A stretch of 34,030 nucleotides of DNA from NCBI GenBank assembly GCA_022925895.1, contig JAKSYS010000669.1, positions 1 through 34,030 on the forward strand, given 5' to 3'. Numbering within the stretch: the first letter of the stretch is position 1; each line of letters starts with the position of its first letter. Below are positions 1-9,668 of this stretch, piece by piece. Both the position numbers and the translations under genes were made by a program. A model generated the notes under the pieces. It was given only the letters and a program-made list of their open reading frames with translations. It did no database searches and was not told the DNA's origin. The stretch comes from Fragilaria crotonensis (taxonomy: Eukaryota > Bacillariophyta > Fragilariophyceae > Fragilariales > Fragilariaceae).

Positions 1-1
1 C

Positions 2-213
2 TGTTAATCCTACAAGTAGATCATCCTTGCAGGAAAGCATGTCTTGATTCAGTTATGAATTATCGAACATAAAAAGTGAGCATACCGTTCGGGTGTCCCT
101 CAATCCAGGTCGTACCGTGCAGAACATAGTACCGTATAATGGTAGACCATCTACGTCTACATGATTCATAGTATCCTGATACAATACAGTACCGGTAGCT
201 TGTAATATCAACA
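2..213 (-). repeat. Copia-1 3' LTR (sense), left copy
   Basis: This copy starts TGTTAATCCTACAAGTAG and ends near TAATATCAACA. It aligns with 6239-6469 at both ends, but the middle differs by many substitutions and small indels, and it is about 19 bp shorter. The outer boundary is taken from the alignment with the right copy and from base 1 matching the proposed target duplication. The adjoining interior (214-235) has no good polypurine tract, which fits decay. Confidence 0.85.
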
Positions 214-347
214 GTCCCGCGACTCTGAATTAAGTTCCTGAATCAGAGGCGAATCACACTTCCTGAACCGATCGACAGAGGCCCCGGCTCGTCGTTAACA
301 TATATAACCCTGCGACGGTCGCCTACTGTTTTGATGGACAGTTACCA

Positions 348-2385
348 TTACATCGCGACCACCCGTATCATTATTTCCGGGTGTTCGTTGTCGACCCAGA
401 GTATGTTATGTAACAACTCCTTCATCTTCGGACCTGACATCAACTTTGTTAGGATATCTGCCAGGTTCGTCTGGGTGCCCTCTTTTGCCACTCTGATGGT
501 GCCGGCAGCAATCGATTCACGTACACGGTGAAAATTAATTGCAGCGTGCTTCTTCTTGAGTGTCGATTCCGATCGGGAATTAGTCACAACTGCCGAGTTG
601 TCGCAAAACACGGAACATTCCTCAGTTAGCGACACACCCATCATCCGCAGTTTGTAACGTAGTCCCTCGATCATCTCAATCGAAAGTCGCATTGCGAGCA
701 GCTCTGAACCGTACGTAGACGCCTCGACTGTATTCTGCCTCTTGGAAAACCAGAGTATCGGCGCTCGGTTAACGAAAATTAAGATCCCTGAATGCGACCT
801 CCTCGTCTCTCTACACCCCGCATGGTCTGCATCCACAAAACATGACATTGTGACATCCTTGCCTCGTGGTGTCGGCATGTTCTCGGGTATTGCTTCGGCT
901 GCGTCGGGGTAGAACTCAGACCAGTCACACTTGACGAATCGCTCTCCGCGGAATATCGGGACCGTATCGTCAAAAACCATCGTCGATCTCGGATGGTGCT
1001 TTAAGTATGCAAAAATGTGGAAGACTTGTTCCAAATGTCCTTGTCGCGCCGATACTAAGTACCGCGACATCAACGACACCGGCATCAAAACATCAATCCT
1101 CCCGATTTCGCAAATCCATCTGAGGACTCCAATCAAACCTTGATAGTAGTTTAATTGTTTGCTCCCCAACTCTGCTGAAACGTCTAGCTCAGGCCGGTAT
1201 CCACTTGCCAGCGGAGTCTTCGCACTTGGCAACAGCCTGAGATCGGCATCTTCAAGCTCCTTTTCAAGGTCGGCGATCGCCTTCTTCACGTATGAAGTCG
1301 ACTCGAACGCCCATCTCACCTTGTCAGGCTCATCAGAATCTGGGATACGGAATTTCTTTATGTCAACGCCCAAATAAGTATCCGGCTCTTTAATGCTCCC
1401 AGGTTTCAAAGTAAAACGCTGTCCCAAGGCATCCATGAAGCCCTTCGGATCGATTCCTTGAAAAATCAAGTCATCTACGTACGATATGACGTACTCGTAG
1501 ACTTTGTCCCCGTTCGGCTTGACCGCTGGCTTCATCCACAGATCTGGGTCAGCTTTCGACGACATGAAGCCCAGTTCCCTTAAATTCTTAGCCAAGTAGT
1601 CGCGAAACGATCTTCCGCTCGATCTTAAACCATAGAGAGCTTTCGCAATTATAGCTCTTTTACCATTGTACTCAGGTCCTAGTTGATCAGTAAACTTAGT
1701 CCACACCTTTTCCTTATTCGGTGCCGCCAGGTAAGCATTTTGAATATCACACGACAAGAGGTCTAAATCGTTAAGAGCGGCCAAGAGGAAGAAAGTCTCA
1801 CCGTATCTCTGCTCGACAGACGCAAACGTTTGTTCCTTCGTTGCCTCGGTCATGTTGCCTCGCGCTACCAATCTGGCCTTTCTAGTAAGGTCCATTTTGA
1901 TGTCGAAGACAAAATATGTATCAACGAACTCGTACCCAGGTGGAACTTTTGTCGTCGTCTTCGATAAACTCGAATGCAGGAAAACGTTGCGTATCTCTTT
2001 TTCGATCGCCTTCGTCCAGAAATCCGTCCCCGTCTCTTGTCGATCGCTAACGCATGGGCGACACTGGGAGTTCTAATCCATATTGTGTGAAACCGACCAA
2101 TATTTCGACTTGACCTTCTTTAGAATCCTTTCTCGTTTCTTGAGTACAAATGGAACCCACCATCGGAACGCTGGTTCGTTTGACAGGTTGTTTGTAACGG
2201 CGTAGTCGGCAACTTGGACTGGATAAGAGTCCTTTAAATCTGCCAGCGGTACCCAAATTACTGGAACCGTCTTTCCATTCGACTAATAGGCGCCAGCCTT
2301 TGTCGTTCTCTTTGGTTTCGGTCCAGTCTTGGTAGAGTAGTACGCTCATCTTCTCGTAGCGCACTATGACTCTTCTCGTGGTCAA
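348..2385 (-). pseudogene. Copia-1 reverse transcriptase and RNase H, frameshifted
   Basis: The main open stretch (348-1895, 515 codons) covers most of the Copia RT and the RNase H domain. Visible features are KARLVARG near the RT start, ALYGLRSSGRSF, the catalytic YVDDLIFQG box, and RNase H motifs CFVDADHAGCRETRRSHSG, EASTYGSELLAMRL and CDNSAVV. Reading continues upstream to about 2045 in the same frame. The residues around 1960-2000 are out of register with family members, which suggests a compensated frameshift pair. Further 5' pieces lie in another frame (2047-2385). Together these would copy element RNA into cDNA and degrade the RNA strand. The fragmentation makes a functional enzyme unlikely. 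The RNase H C-terminus ends about 135 bp inside the 3' LTR, the normal position for Copia. Confidence 0.88.
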
Positions 2386-2600
2386 CGATCTCCTGCATCA
2401 CTTGCAAGCGTCGATCATCGTCTCTTTGCAGTATAAACACTCAGCAATTAGATTCGCGGTGTATGTCTCCTCCGTCCCGTCCTCGAAACACACAGGTATT
2501 CGCGAATCAATAAAGGATTTGGTTTGACGATCCAATTGGCTTTCCGTCGTGGTCTCTTTTTCGGCTTTTCACGGTGCCGCGAAGGATATCTCCGCCGCGG

Positions 2601-3990
2601 TCAGTTATATCTCAGCAGTTGAGTACTGATCAAAGCCTCCGGGGTATAGTCATCAGCGTCGGAACGTCGGAATTCTCCTCCGTCCTCCGTTGCGTCATTC
2701 AAGTCCCCGAAGATGTCAACCAGGAAACTGATTTTCACCAGGCTCTTCCGCCACCTCCTCGTTTGTCCGCTTATCCCTATCTTCTCTTCTATCGATTCCA
2801 ACAATTCCGCGATCTCCTCCCTTCGATCTGCCCGTTCATCTGGTGTTAGGGCCCAGAACGTGCTCCTCACGATTGGCTTTGCCGACTTCGGTAACAGGAA
2901 CGCTGCGTCCCCGCCACCATAATCTTCTGCTGGCCCTAACCAGCATGCCAACTTCCGCTCGTTGTCATTGTCGAGGTGAAATGACTTCGTACCAACCATG
3001 CATAACGTGCCGAAATATCTGAGTCCACCCATGGACCTGTTCGAGGCGGAGCGTCCTTGTAGGTCGGATGTGTCCCCACTGTGAAGGATCTGATCCTCGC
3101 GCAAAGGTTGACGAGATAATTCAAGTCTTCTTGGTGATCGCGTCTTGTCTTGGAATCTTCGGATCATCTCTTCAACTCTCTGATGTCCAATTCAGCCTTG
3201 TTCTGAAACGGTGAATAGGGTTCCGTGCTTCGGATCAATGGAATACTTCCGGATCCTCTTCTTCCACTCGCCCCATCCTTCCATTGTGGCGTCGTTATCG
3301 CACAACAATACTTCTGGAATTCCCACTTTCTTGACAAAATCATCTAGCGCATAGATCGACTCGTTCTTACGCTCCATCGGGTATGCCTTGGTGTACCCTC
3401 GGCCATTCCCAATAATGTGAGCATATCGTTGTGAATCGATTGACTTGATCTTCGGTTCCATTATATCGGCGTAAAACATTCCCCTCAACCTTGGATAGCG
3501 CAGATGTGCCATCTGGGTTTTAAAACGTCGCGTCGCTGGATTCGGTATTGACCGGATTCCTTGTTGGGTGGTCACCTTCAAGGAGTTCTTTGCCGTCTCT
3601 AATCAACCATCAGCGTCGTGCCACATTTTCTGGGTTACATCGAGTCACATCTCCAGTTCGTATCGCCGCAATGCCAATCTCCTCCGAGCTCGCATCCGCT
3701 GTCGTCGTAAGTGCTGCGACCCTTCGCAGTATCGGGTCGGTCTGATTCAGCAGATTTACTTCGTTTGCGATTTGCATTTCGAAGAACTGGCTCGCTGCAG
3801 AACCTTGCATGCTCTTGATCTTCTGTTTCGTTGCCTTGGAGTGGTTCAAGCGCCTTGCTCATAAGTTCGTAATCTCCTCTTCGTCTTCGGAGTCCAACAC
3901 ATCCTCCTCCGCGAGCGAGAGCGCGAAGGTGTGGGGAATCCACTCAACGTCGGAGGTGAGTTCGACATGCAGGGCAGTATTATCAAGCTC
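2601..3990 (-). pseudogene. Copia-1 integrase region, frameshifted
   Basis: Read on the minus strand, pieces at 3610-3990, 3192-3581 and 2601-3167 follow one another in different frames. The middle piece has the upstream region common in this Copia branch (VTTQQGIRSIPNPATRRF, then HLRYPRLRGMFYADIMEPK). It also carries two of the three catalytic acidic residues, in FYADIMEP and LLCDNDATMEG. The third, Glu, is in the next frame in NKAELDIRELKR. These features mark an RNase-H-fold integrase that would insert the cDNA. At least two frameshifts separate the parts, so the gene is broken. The region between protease and integrase (about 3850-4150) is acidic and poorly conserved. Confidence 0.8.
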
Positions 3991-4147
3991 GTCTTGGGTT
4001 GGGGGTCTCGAATCAAAGCCGGCAACAACTCCTTCGAGGGTAAAAGGGATTCGTAGGGGTTCGGACGGAACGAGAATACCGAATATCGAGTCAGGTGCAT
4101 GTTGCCTGTGTCGTTCGTCGACGTGGACATCGTTGTCCCGGAGCTGG

Positions 4148-4465
4148 TTAGGGGAAAGTAACGAAAATGGTAAGGAGTCTCCGAAGTAAAGCTTCGTTGA
4201 TTATCACATACGTGGCCCCGGAAGTCGGACAATCGTAGGCCGTTGCAACCGTTGCGATAGGAATCTGCTTCGACGGGTAATCAGGCGAATAAGCCTCGAC
4301 CTCAGCTGATCTCCCGGTATACTCGAGAACCACGCAATTACTTCCTGCCACGCATGTGTCGGCGTGAGAGTCCATCTCGCACCGACCCGAGCGATGACAC
4401 TCTCCGTGTATTGCATTGTAATCCACTGGTATACCTCCCGCGAAACCATCGCAACGGTTCTGCAT
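4148..4465 (-). pseudogene. Copia-1 aspartic protease
   Basis: A 105-codon stretch contains EMDSHADTCVAG, which matches the active-site region of Copia-type aspartic proteases, including the catalytic Asp followed by a small residue (D-S, with H where G is usual). Downstream is a beta-rich segment (VEAYSPDYPSKQIPIATVA, TYVIINEALL) typical of a retropepsin monomer. It overlaps the end of the preceding Gag frame. The His in place of Gly in the D-S/T-G motif may be a lineage trait or decay. Confidence 0.75.
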
Positions 4466-5826
4466 TGTCAGGCCTTATCCAGCTTCTGCTTCTTCTTGTG
4501 AGCGCCGCGACGAATTCCTTCCCGGCCGCTTCATCTGCGCTCGACTCATGGTCATCATCGCCATCATTGTCGTTTCCCTTTGCCAGTTTCTTCATCTCGT
4601 TCTTCAACTCCTCCTTGATTTGTTTCTTTAAAGCGGCCACGGATCTCTTGCCTTTCTTGTCTCCCCACTCCTTAAGCTGGTCTTTTTGCTCCTGGCTCAG
4701 AAGTCGGAAGATCTTTGGCGGGTAATATTTATTCTCTAACTTAAAACCCTTTGGCAACTTCCCTGCCTTCGCCGTCTTATCCGTCTTCTCACCGCTCTTC
4801 ACGCCCGAAATGTTCCTTTCCTTACTCTCTCGAGGTTGCCCTGTTTTCCACGGTCGTCGACAGGTATTGCTGACATGCCTGGAAATTGTTCAGCAGCTTG
4901 GGATCGCTAGCACCACTGAGACTGCAGATTCCAATTTCGGTCGGTAATTCCTGAGGAAATCAGCAACTTTCTTGGATTCAGGGACGGCCTCGGTTGGATC
5001 ACAATCAAGGATTTCATTGTGAGCGGTCTGGTGACATTGATAAAATCTTGGAATTTATACTGGCGACGCGACCCACTGTAGGACGCGTTCGCGATCGACG
5101 CGTAGGCTTTGTTCTTACGTGTGATCTTGGACGCGGTGCCTTCACACTGCGTCTTCAATGCCAAGTACGCCTTCCGACCGTCCTGCGACCTCTCGATTTC
5201 TTGATGTATGACCATCCTTCTCCGTTTACGACAAATGTCTTCAATTCCCGATAGAATAGGGTTATCAATTCGTAATGTCGTCCTCGAGTACCGTCGCTTC
5301 AATAAGGTACTCCATTGGACTTCCAAAGTCCGCTGGATCAAGAACATTCTCTGGTGCTTCCTTTCGTCCTGGTGGGAATTAACGAGTGGGATCTTCGCAG
5401 CACTAAGGATTTGACGAGAGTAATTCTGGAAGGACTCATTCCACAATGCCCAGTTGACCAACTTCTTAAGACTGTCAGGCTTGGATGCATCTTCGTCTTT
5501 TGCTGCCTCCTTCTGTTCCTGGTATTCTTGGCACTTGGCCGTGAACTCAGGAACCTTGTCAGCTGTGAAACTTTCGGGGTTCGCTTCGAACCCGGTCGCT
5601 TGCGCTCATCCGCCCAGAAGCGGAAGCCTTTCAAGTTCTTCACTGCGATGAATGGCATCGTAACGTTGCCTGCTCCTCGCGGTGCAGATCTAGCAACACT
5701 CCTGGCAATCGAGTCGAGATCCGACTCAGTTGCGAGCATCAAGTCATTCAGGGTTGCAAATCCCTGAGCAATCAACCACGTGACAGTCGGGGCGTTAAAG
5801 CCGCATCGTTGGAGGGCAGCGTTCAT
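4338..5826 (-). pseudogene. Copia-1 Gag, frameshifted
   Basis: The start is a real ATG at 5826, followed by NAALQRCGFNAPTVTWLIAQ and TLNDLMLATESDLDSIARS, then MPFIAVKNLKGFRFWADE. This SAM-like N-terminal region is recognisable from other Copia Gag proteins of stramenopiles. The protein then changes frame (4907-5461 and 4338-4802). The last piece is Lys/Glu-rich (KLPKGFKLENKYYPPKIF, then an acidic run) and leads into the protease. I do not see a canonical CCHC zinc knuckle. Two or more frameshifts make it non-functional. The three parts are assigned to one gene by order, strand and position. Confidence 0.78.
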
Positions 5827-6223
5827 GGTCGAGATATCGGTTCGGTGTGGTCTTGTGTGAAATTCCTAAAGAAACAAGCAGAAGGGTAAAGGGTGGAAAA
5901 AACCGGAATACCCGCCTTCAGAGTGCCAACATTTATGCCGATCGGATAATGACTTGCCTTAATCACATTTAGGAGATTTGTTGCGAATCGGTCTTTGAGA
6001 GACTGATTCGTTCCGTGCCGGATCATTTACTTATCCGTATGGCACGTCTATCAGTAATGCGGTCTTTCGGGTATGAAACACTCCCTACGCAATTTCTCAT
6101 CAATCCCGACGTTATCTGCTCAACATCGTTTCATCACATGCGGCCATTCTTAGCCATGATGAAATGATCAACCAGTAGTCTCCATACTACCGATCGGATG
6201 GCGCCATTCATATCATTGAGCCG
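5827..6223 (-). other. Copia-1 5' leader, non-coding
   Basis: About 400 bp lie between the Gag start and the 5' LTR (sense). The 67-codon open stretch at 5823-6026 has no recognisable features. This is the expected place for the untranslated leader and packaging signal of the element. I see no gene here. Confidence 0.6.
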
Positions 6224-6238
6224 TTGGGTCTGATAAAC
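6224..6238 (-). other. Copia-1 putative primer binding site (degenerate)
   Basis: The plus-strand sequence TTGGGTCTGATAAAC directly abuts the LTR start TGTTAATCC. It lines up with TTTGGGCTCATAACC, which abuts the LTR start TGAGAATCC in Copia-2. It can be read as a decayed initiator-Met anticodon-arm site or as a site for another tRNA. The position supports a primer site. The tRNA identity is not established. Confidence 0.45.
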
Positions 6239-6469
6239 TGTTAATCCTACAAGTAGATCATCCTTGTAGGAAAGCATGTCTTGATTCACTTATGAATTAT
6301 CTAGAACATAAAGAAGTGAGCAATACCTTGATTCGGAGTCATCCCTCAATCCCGAGTCGTACCGTGCCGAACATAGTACCGTACGACGGTACTTGATACA
6401 TCTCACACGTCTCACAGTCGTCTCACAGTAACCTATACAATACAGTACCGGTAGCTTATAATATCAATA
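6239..6469 (-). repeat. Copia-1 5' LTR (sense), right copy
   Basis: This copy starts TGTTAATCCTACAAGTAG and ends TTATAATATCAATA, followed by GTGCC and then transposase-like coding sequence. It shares its first 60 bp with the left copy almost exactly, while the middle has indels, including CTCACAC/CTCACAG short repeats at about 6400-6428 that are absent from the other LTR. Confidence 0.88.
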
Positions 6470-8372
6470 GTGCCCCATCAAATTGGTGCCGGAAGAAAAT
6501 CCTTTTGGGAAGTTCATTCTTGGGAGATCGCGGTCGCTGTGTCGTGACAATCGCCCACTAATGGAAGCACACAGTCGATCATAATATTTCAGGGACAAGG
6601 AGTCGCGACCGCCTGCTTGAGCTGCGAACGCTTCGAGACAGTATTTAAACCAGCCCAAGGAAATGAGGTGCAACATCTCAGCAGGACACGCCCCAAATAT
6701 TCCCTCTTATTATGGAACCAAAACGAACCTTGTCAAAGCCGTTGACCAGATAGTTCTCGATTTGTTCTTTCAACCTTCCAAATCACCCGATCTGACCAGC
6801 TTGTTGATAGCAGCTGGATTCCTGTGGCGATACTTTGCCTTTGAGTATCCAGATTCAAGGGTGGGATTCCACACGCGACAAAGTTGCTTAACGGAGCTGA
6901 AGCGAGGCTGTATAATGCCCACATAGACGATCATGGCCCTCAGTATCGCCAATTATGAATGGGATGTAAGGATGCAGTACAATGGGATAAACCTTCCCAT
7001 CGTAATGTAACATCCAATTAATCCTTGCGTTGCAAGTCAAGGAAGCCGGATTCTTCGAGGATGAACTTGATCTGCATGTGCATCTCGTTAAGGATGTAAG
7101 TGGACCAGCTCACATTGGGAATAGACTTCAGTGCAACTTGACCAATAACAGTGCCGTCAGGAACATCGGCAGCCATGGTGGGAGCAAACCCAGACTTTCT
7201 ACCTTTTTGCTTGTCGGCTTGTGTGCTGGAAATTGGCATATATAGCCAAGGATTCGCATTGCGCTATGCTGCGATCGAACACCATGCTTGAGAAGGCCAT
7301 GAGATATAGTCATAGGTTCCATCTGCATCCGACCATATGTGTCTACTTGTGTCTTGTCCATTGCTACGACTGTTGGTAAAATCATGTCGACACCTTTTTC
7401 TTGACAAGTTCTTTGTACGTCCTGCGGTAACAACGACCTGTATTGATGTCTCCAATGTCACCAGACTTTGAGGTTCAACAAAGGATCCTTATGTTCATGA
7501 AACAAATAGTTTTCGTCGCGATTCAGAAGAGGGCACGAGAGGAGAGATGCAAAGACTTGAGAGGCATCAAAATACACCATGGATCTGATCCTCTTTGAAT
7601 AAGGCAGATAGAGCTGCTTCTCCTTTGGTATTAATCCCTTCATGTTGTACCTGCAATACAACTTTTGTACAACCTTCTCGGGATGGTTGGCAGTCCACCT
7701 GGAATATATGTCCATTACTGTTGGCTTGAGCTGACCAATTAAGAATACGAGTAAATGCATTGAGAGGTGCATTTGGCTCATGAAGGTGTAGCAATTCAAT
7801 ATGGACCTTTTCCTCTCAGAGAGAATCGGTCGAGGCCAAGTGGATTTGAGCATAACTCAAGCAGTTCCTCATACAGTTTCAGCACACATCGATCAGGTGC
7901 CCTTCTCCGTCAACGTGAGGATCTTCTCCTCATTGTTCCAAGGAAGTGCATCATCTAATGATGGGAATCCATCCTCGCGATCATCTTCAATCTTACCATC
8001 CTCGAAACAACGCTCTTTGCTAGTCCTGGCTATACCTGATGATGCGTCCACTTTTGACGATTGCACGTTCGTCTTTCGAGTCAATGCTGGACCATTTGCC
8101 GGCTTCCTTGTCGAAGAAAGATTCCCAGAAAGTGGATGAGTCACAGATGACAAATCATTTGATGAAAGCCGTCCGCTTCTCCTTAGTGGTGAGGATTGTG
8201 TTGCCGCATCATTGTTACGAAGAACACTACCAGAAATGAACTCGTGGCATGTTGTGTAGAGCTGCTCGCAAATGGGACTCTGAGCAATGTGAGTTGAAAG
8301 CCTCTTGAACAATCGATGACAACCAGCACATCGCGAAGAAGAGGTAATACCACTAGTTGAGCCCGATGCCAT
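6470..8372 (-). pseudogene. Plavaka/KDZ-like DNA transposase, truncated by Copia-1
   Basis: The N-terminus is an ATG at 8372 with a C-x2-C...H...C motif (CAGCHRLFKRLSTHIAQSPI). Downstream, in several frames, come EPNAPLNAFTRILNW, YFDASQVFASLLSCPLLN, VDMILPTVVAMDKTQVDTYG, EPMTISHGLLKHGVRSQHSA, RILGYICQFPAH, IGDTEGHDRLCGHY and a final MNFPKGFSSGTNLMG that ends at the Copia-1 LTR. An N-terminal zinc motif, then a DKTQ-type segment with gene-order cues (LGYI, GD.EGHD.LCGHY), resembles Plavaka-type transposases of the Kyakuja-Dileera-Zisupton group. The call is from memory of the family, not a search. At least three frameshifts show it is dead. The C-terminal part should continue beyond base 1 of the window. 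Confidence 0.68.
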
Positions 8373-8885
8373 TTTCAAGAAACAATTTTAGAAACAAGCT
8401 GTGAGATTTTGCATGTGCACAAAAAATGCTGCAAATGAAACAAATGCCTTGAAGATATAAAATAAGAATTGCGACGAGTAAAGAAACCACTTGGCAGGAA
8501 TTCACAATTCTATTTCAATAGCCTCGAGGAAAATGGTAAGAAAACGAAAGATGTTTTCGAAGATGCGGAAAAATGTTGAGGCTTTGAATCGACAATTGAG
8601 TAATCGTAAATCAAACAATTTTGTGAAAGAACTCAATGTTGTTAAGAAATCATCCACTGTTGTTTTGATCATCATAATTGTGATATACTGAACAAAATTT
8701 TCTTCTATTTGTTATCATTACAACACGAATGCTATGCATCCAATAGATGTTCGTTAAGACAAACATTAAAGTGTCAGAGAATTAAAAAAGACGCCGTATT
8801 AATGTAGGAAACCGCCATAAAATAATACATATCGAACAAATATTGTGAATATGCAACAAATTTCTCAATAAAAAATGACAACCTA
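8373..8885. other. AT-rich region without a convincing gene
   Basis: About 510 bp separate the start of the Plavaka-like pseudogene from the end of the DDE-like pseudogene. The sequence is AT-rich with many stops. A 66-codon plus-strand ORF at 8491-8691 is Lys/Asn/Ile-rich and reads like translated AT-rich DNA. On the minus strand a good splice-donor-like AAG/GTACGT occurs at about 8896-8901, so part of this may be an intron or the terminal region of either transposon. Confidence 0.5.
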
Positions 8886-9152
8886 AACAAAACGTACCTT
8901 CTGATGAAACAAGAAGACTATTTCAAATTCAGGATACAGCACTTGAAGGCAATCGACGACATCATCCAACTGTAAACTCATGTGGTAACTATTCCAATAC
9001 CCTTCGTTGTTCGCTCCAATATACAAGTACATCACAAATGGTGATTCGGTCAGAATCGGCTTGTGAGTTGCCTTGAGAATCTCCATAGCAGCCTGAGAAT
9101 CAAAGTAAGTCTTGTCAATTCCCCTGCGTGCTGTGTTGACCCTAACTAACTC
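8886..9152 (-). pseudogene. DDE-transposase-like gene, C-terminal half (severed by Copia-2)
   Basis: Reading from 9152 leftwards gives RRGIDKTYFDSQAAMEILKA, then YIGANNEGYWNSYHMSLQLD and DVVDCLQVLYPEFEIVFLF, and then stops. The NNEGYW and Y-P-x-F-x-x-x-F-L-F segments belong to a DDE-like protein family I recall from diatom genomes. There FLF is normally followed by the second catalytic Asp (D-H-S-x-G-H). Here FLFHQ replaces it, so the Asp codon appears deleted or lost at a splice junction. The frame is continuous with the piece at 16849-17127 once Copia-2 and one target-duplication copy are removed. The gene is therefore one unit split by the retroelement. Confidence 0.72.
9148..9152. repeat. 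Copia-2 target-site duplication, left copy (AACTC)
   Basis: AACTC directly precedes the left LTR (TGAGAATCC). The same five bases directly follow the right LTR at 16844-16848. This fixes both outer boundaries of the element and gives the 5-bp duplication expected for Copia. Confidence 0.93.
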
Positions 9153-9602
9153 TGAGAATCCAAAACGTCCAAGGCTCCGCCTCAGTGCCGCGCTCGCTGA
9201 GGAGCAGGATTAGTCGCCAGGCAGCGGTCGAACGTTCTCGATCGACAATGTCAGAACGAGACGAATCGGTTGCGATCACACGATGTATGCTATCGGGTGG
9301 GGCGGAGTTCTTTGACAGGTGTTGGAGTATTTGAAAGCGTATATACTTAGCGTTCCCGTACCTCTACACCCTTACGATCGATTGGACCGGCGAAGATGCG
9401 TTTGAGGTTTATAGGATGGCTAAAGTAGAAGTTGTGTGCGGAGGCCGAGAGGTGCTCCGCTGTTACACTATAGTAGTAATCCTTGTGCGTAGAATGTACG
9501 TGAGTCACAGTAGGGGATCATGTGTGAATCAATCACGTATGTGAATGCATGGATGTATACTGTACGGATGAGCAACGGTACAGCGGTTGATATGCACTGA
9601 TA
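9153..9602 (-). repeat. Copia-2 3' LTR (sense), left copy
   Basis: 450 bp, starting TGAGAATCCAAAACGTCC and ending GATATGCACTGATA. It matches 16394-16843 at all positions except 9286. In sense orientation the ends are TA...CA rather than the usual TG...CA. The boundary is fixed by the AACTC duplication outside and the polypurine tract inside. Confidence 0.96.
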
Positions 9603-9614
9603 CACTCCCCCATT
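9603..9614 (-). other. Copia-2 polypurine tract
   Basis: The plus strand reads CACTCCCCCATT; the sense strand is AATGGGGGAGTG immediately before the 3' LTR. A G/A-rich run at exactly this place is the RNase H-resistant primer for plus-strand cDNA synthesis in LTR elements. It supports the LTR boundary at 9602. Confidence 0.8.
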
Positions 9615-9668
9615 GTCAACATTGTAAATGTGGCAATGAGCAACAGGAGTGCATGAGGCGGGGTGCAA

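Larger units (their letters stand above)
1..6469 (-). mobile_element. Copia-1: degraded, CoDi-like Ty1/Copia LTR retrotransposon
   Basis: The element lies between two related but diverged LTRs (2-213 and 6239-6469). Read on the minus strand the order is gag, protease, integrase, reverse transcriptase, RNase H, which is the Copia order. Each region is broken by frameshifts, so no full-length polyprotein remains. Base 1 is outside the LTR and equals the last base of GTGCC, which directly follows the right LTR. It is therefore probably the last base of a 5-bp target duplication cut by the window edge. The 3' flank is a transposase-like reading frame that stops abruptly at the LTR, so Copia-1 inserted into that gene. 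Diverged LTRs and many frameshifts suggest an old, inactive copy. Sense orientation is inferred from the ORFs and from the primer-site-like sequence at 6224-6238. Confidence 0.9.

Noticed and set aside
8491-8691. 66-codon plus-strand ORF with many Lys, Asn and Ile
   Set aside because: Composition mirrors AT-rich DNA, no homologue recognised, no upstream signal.
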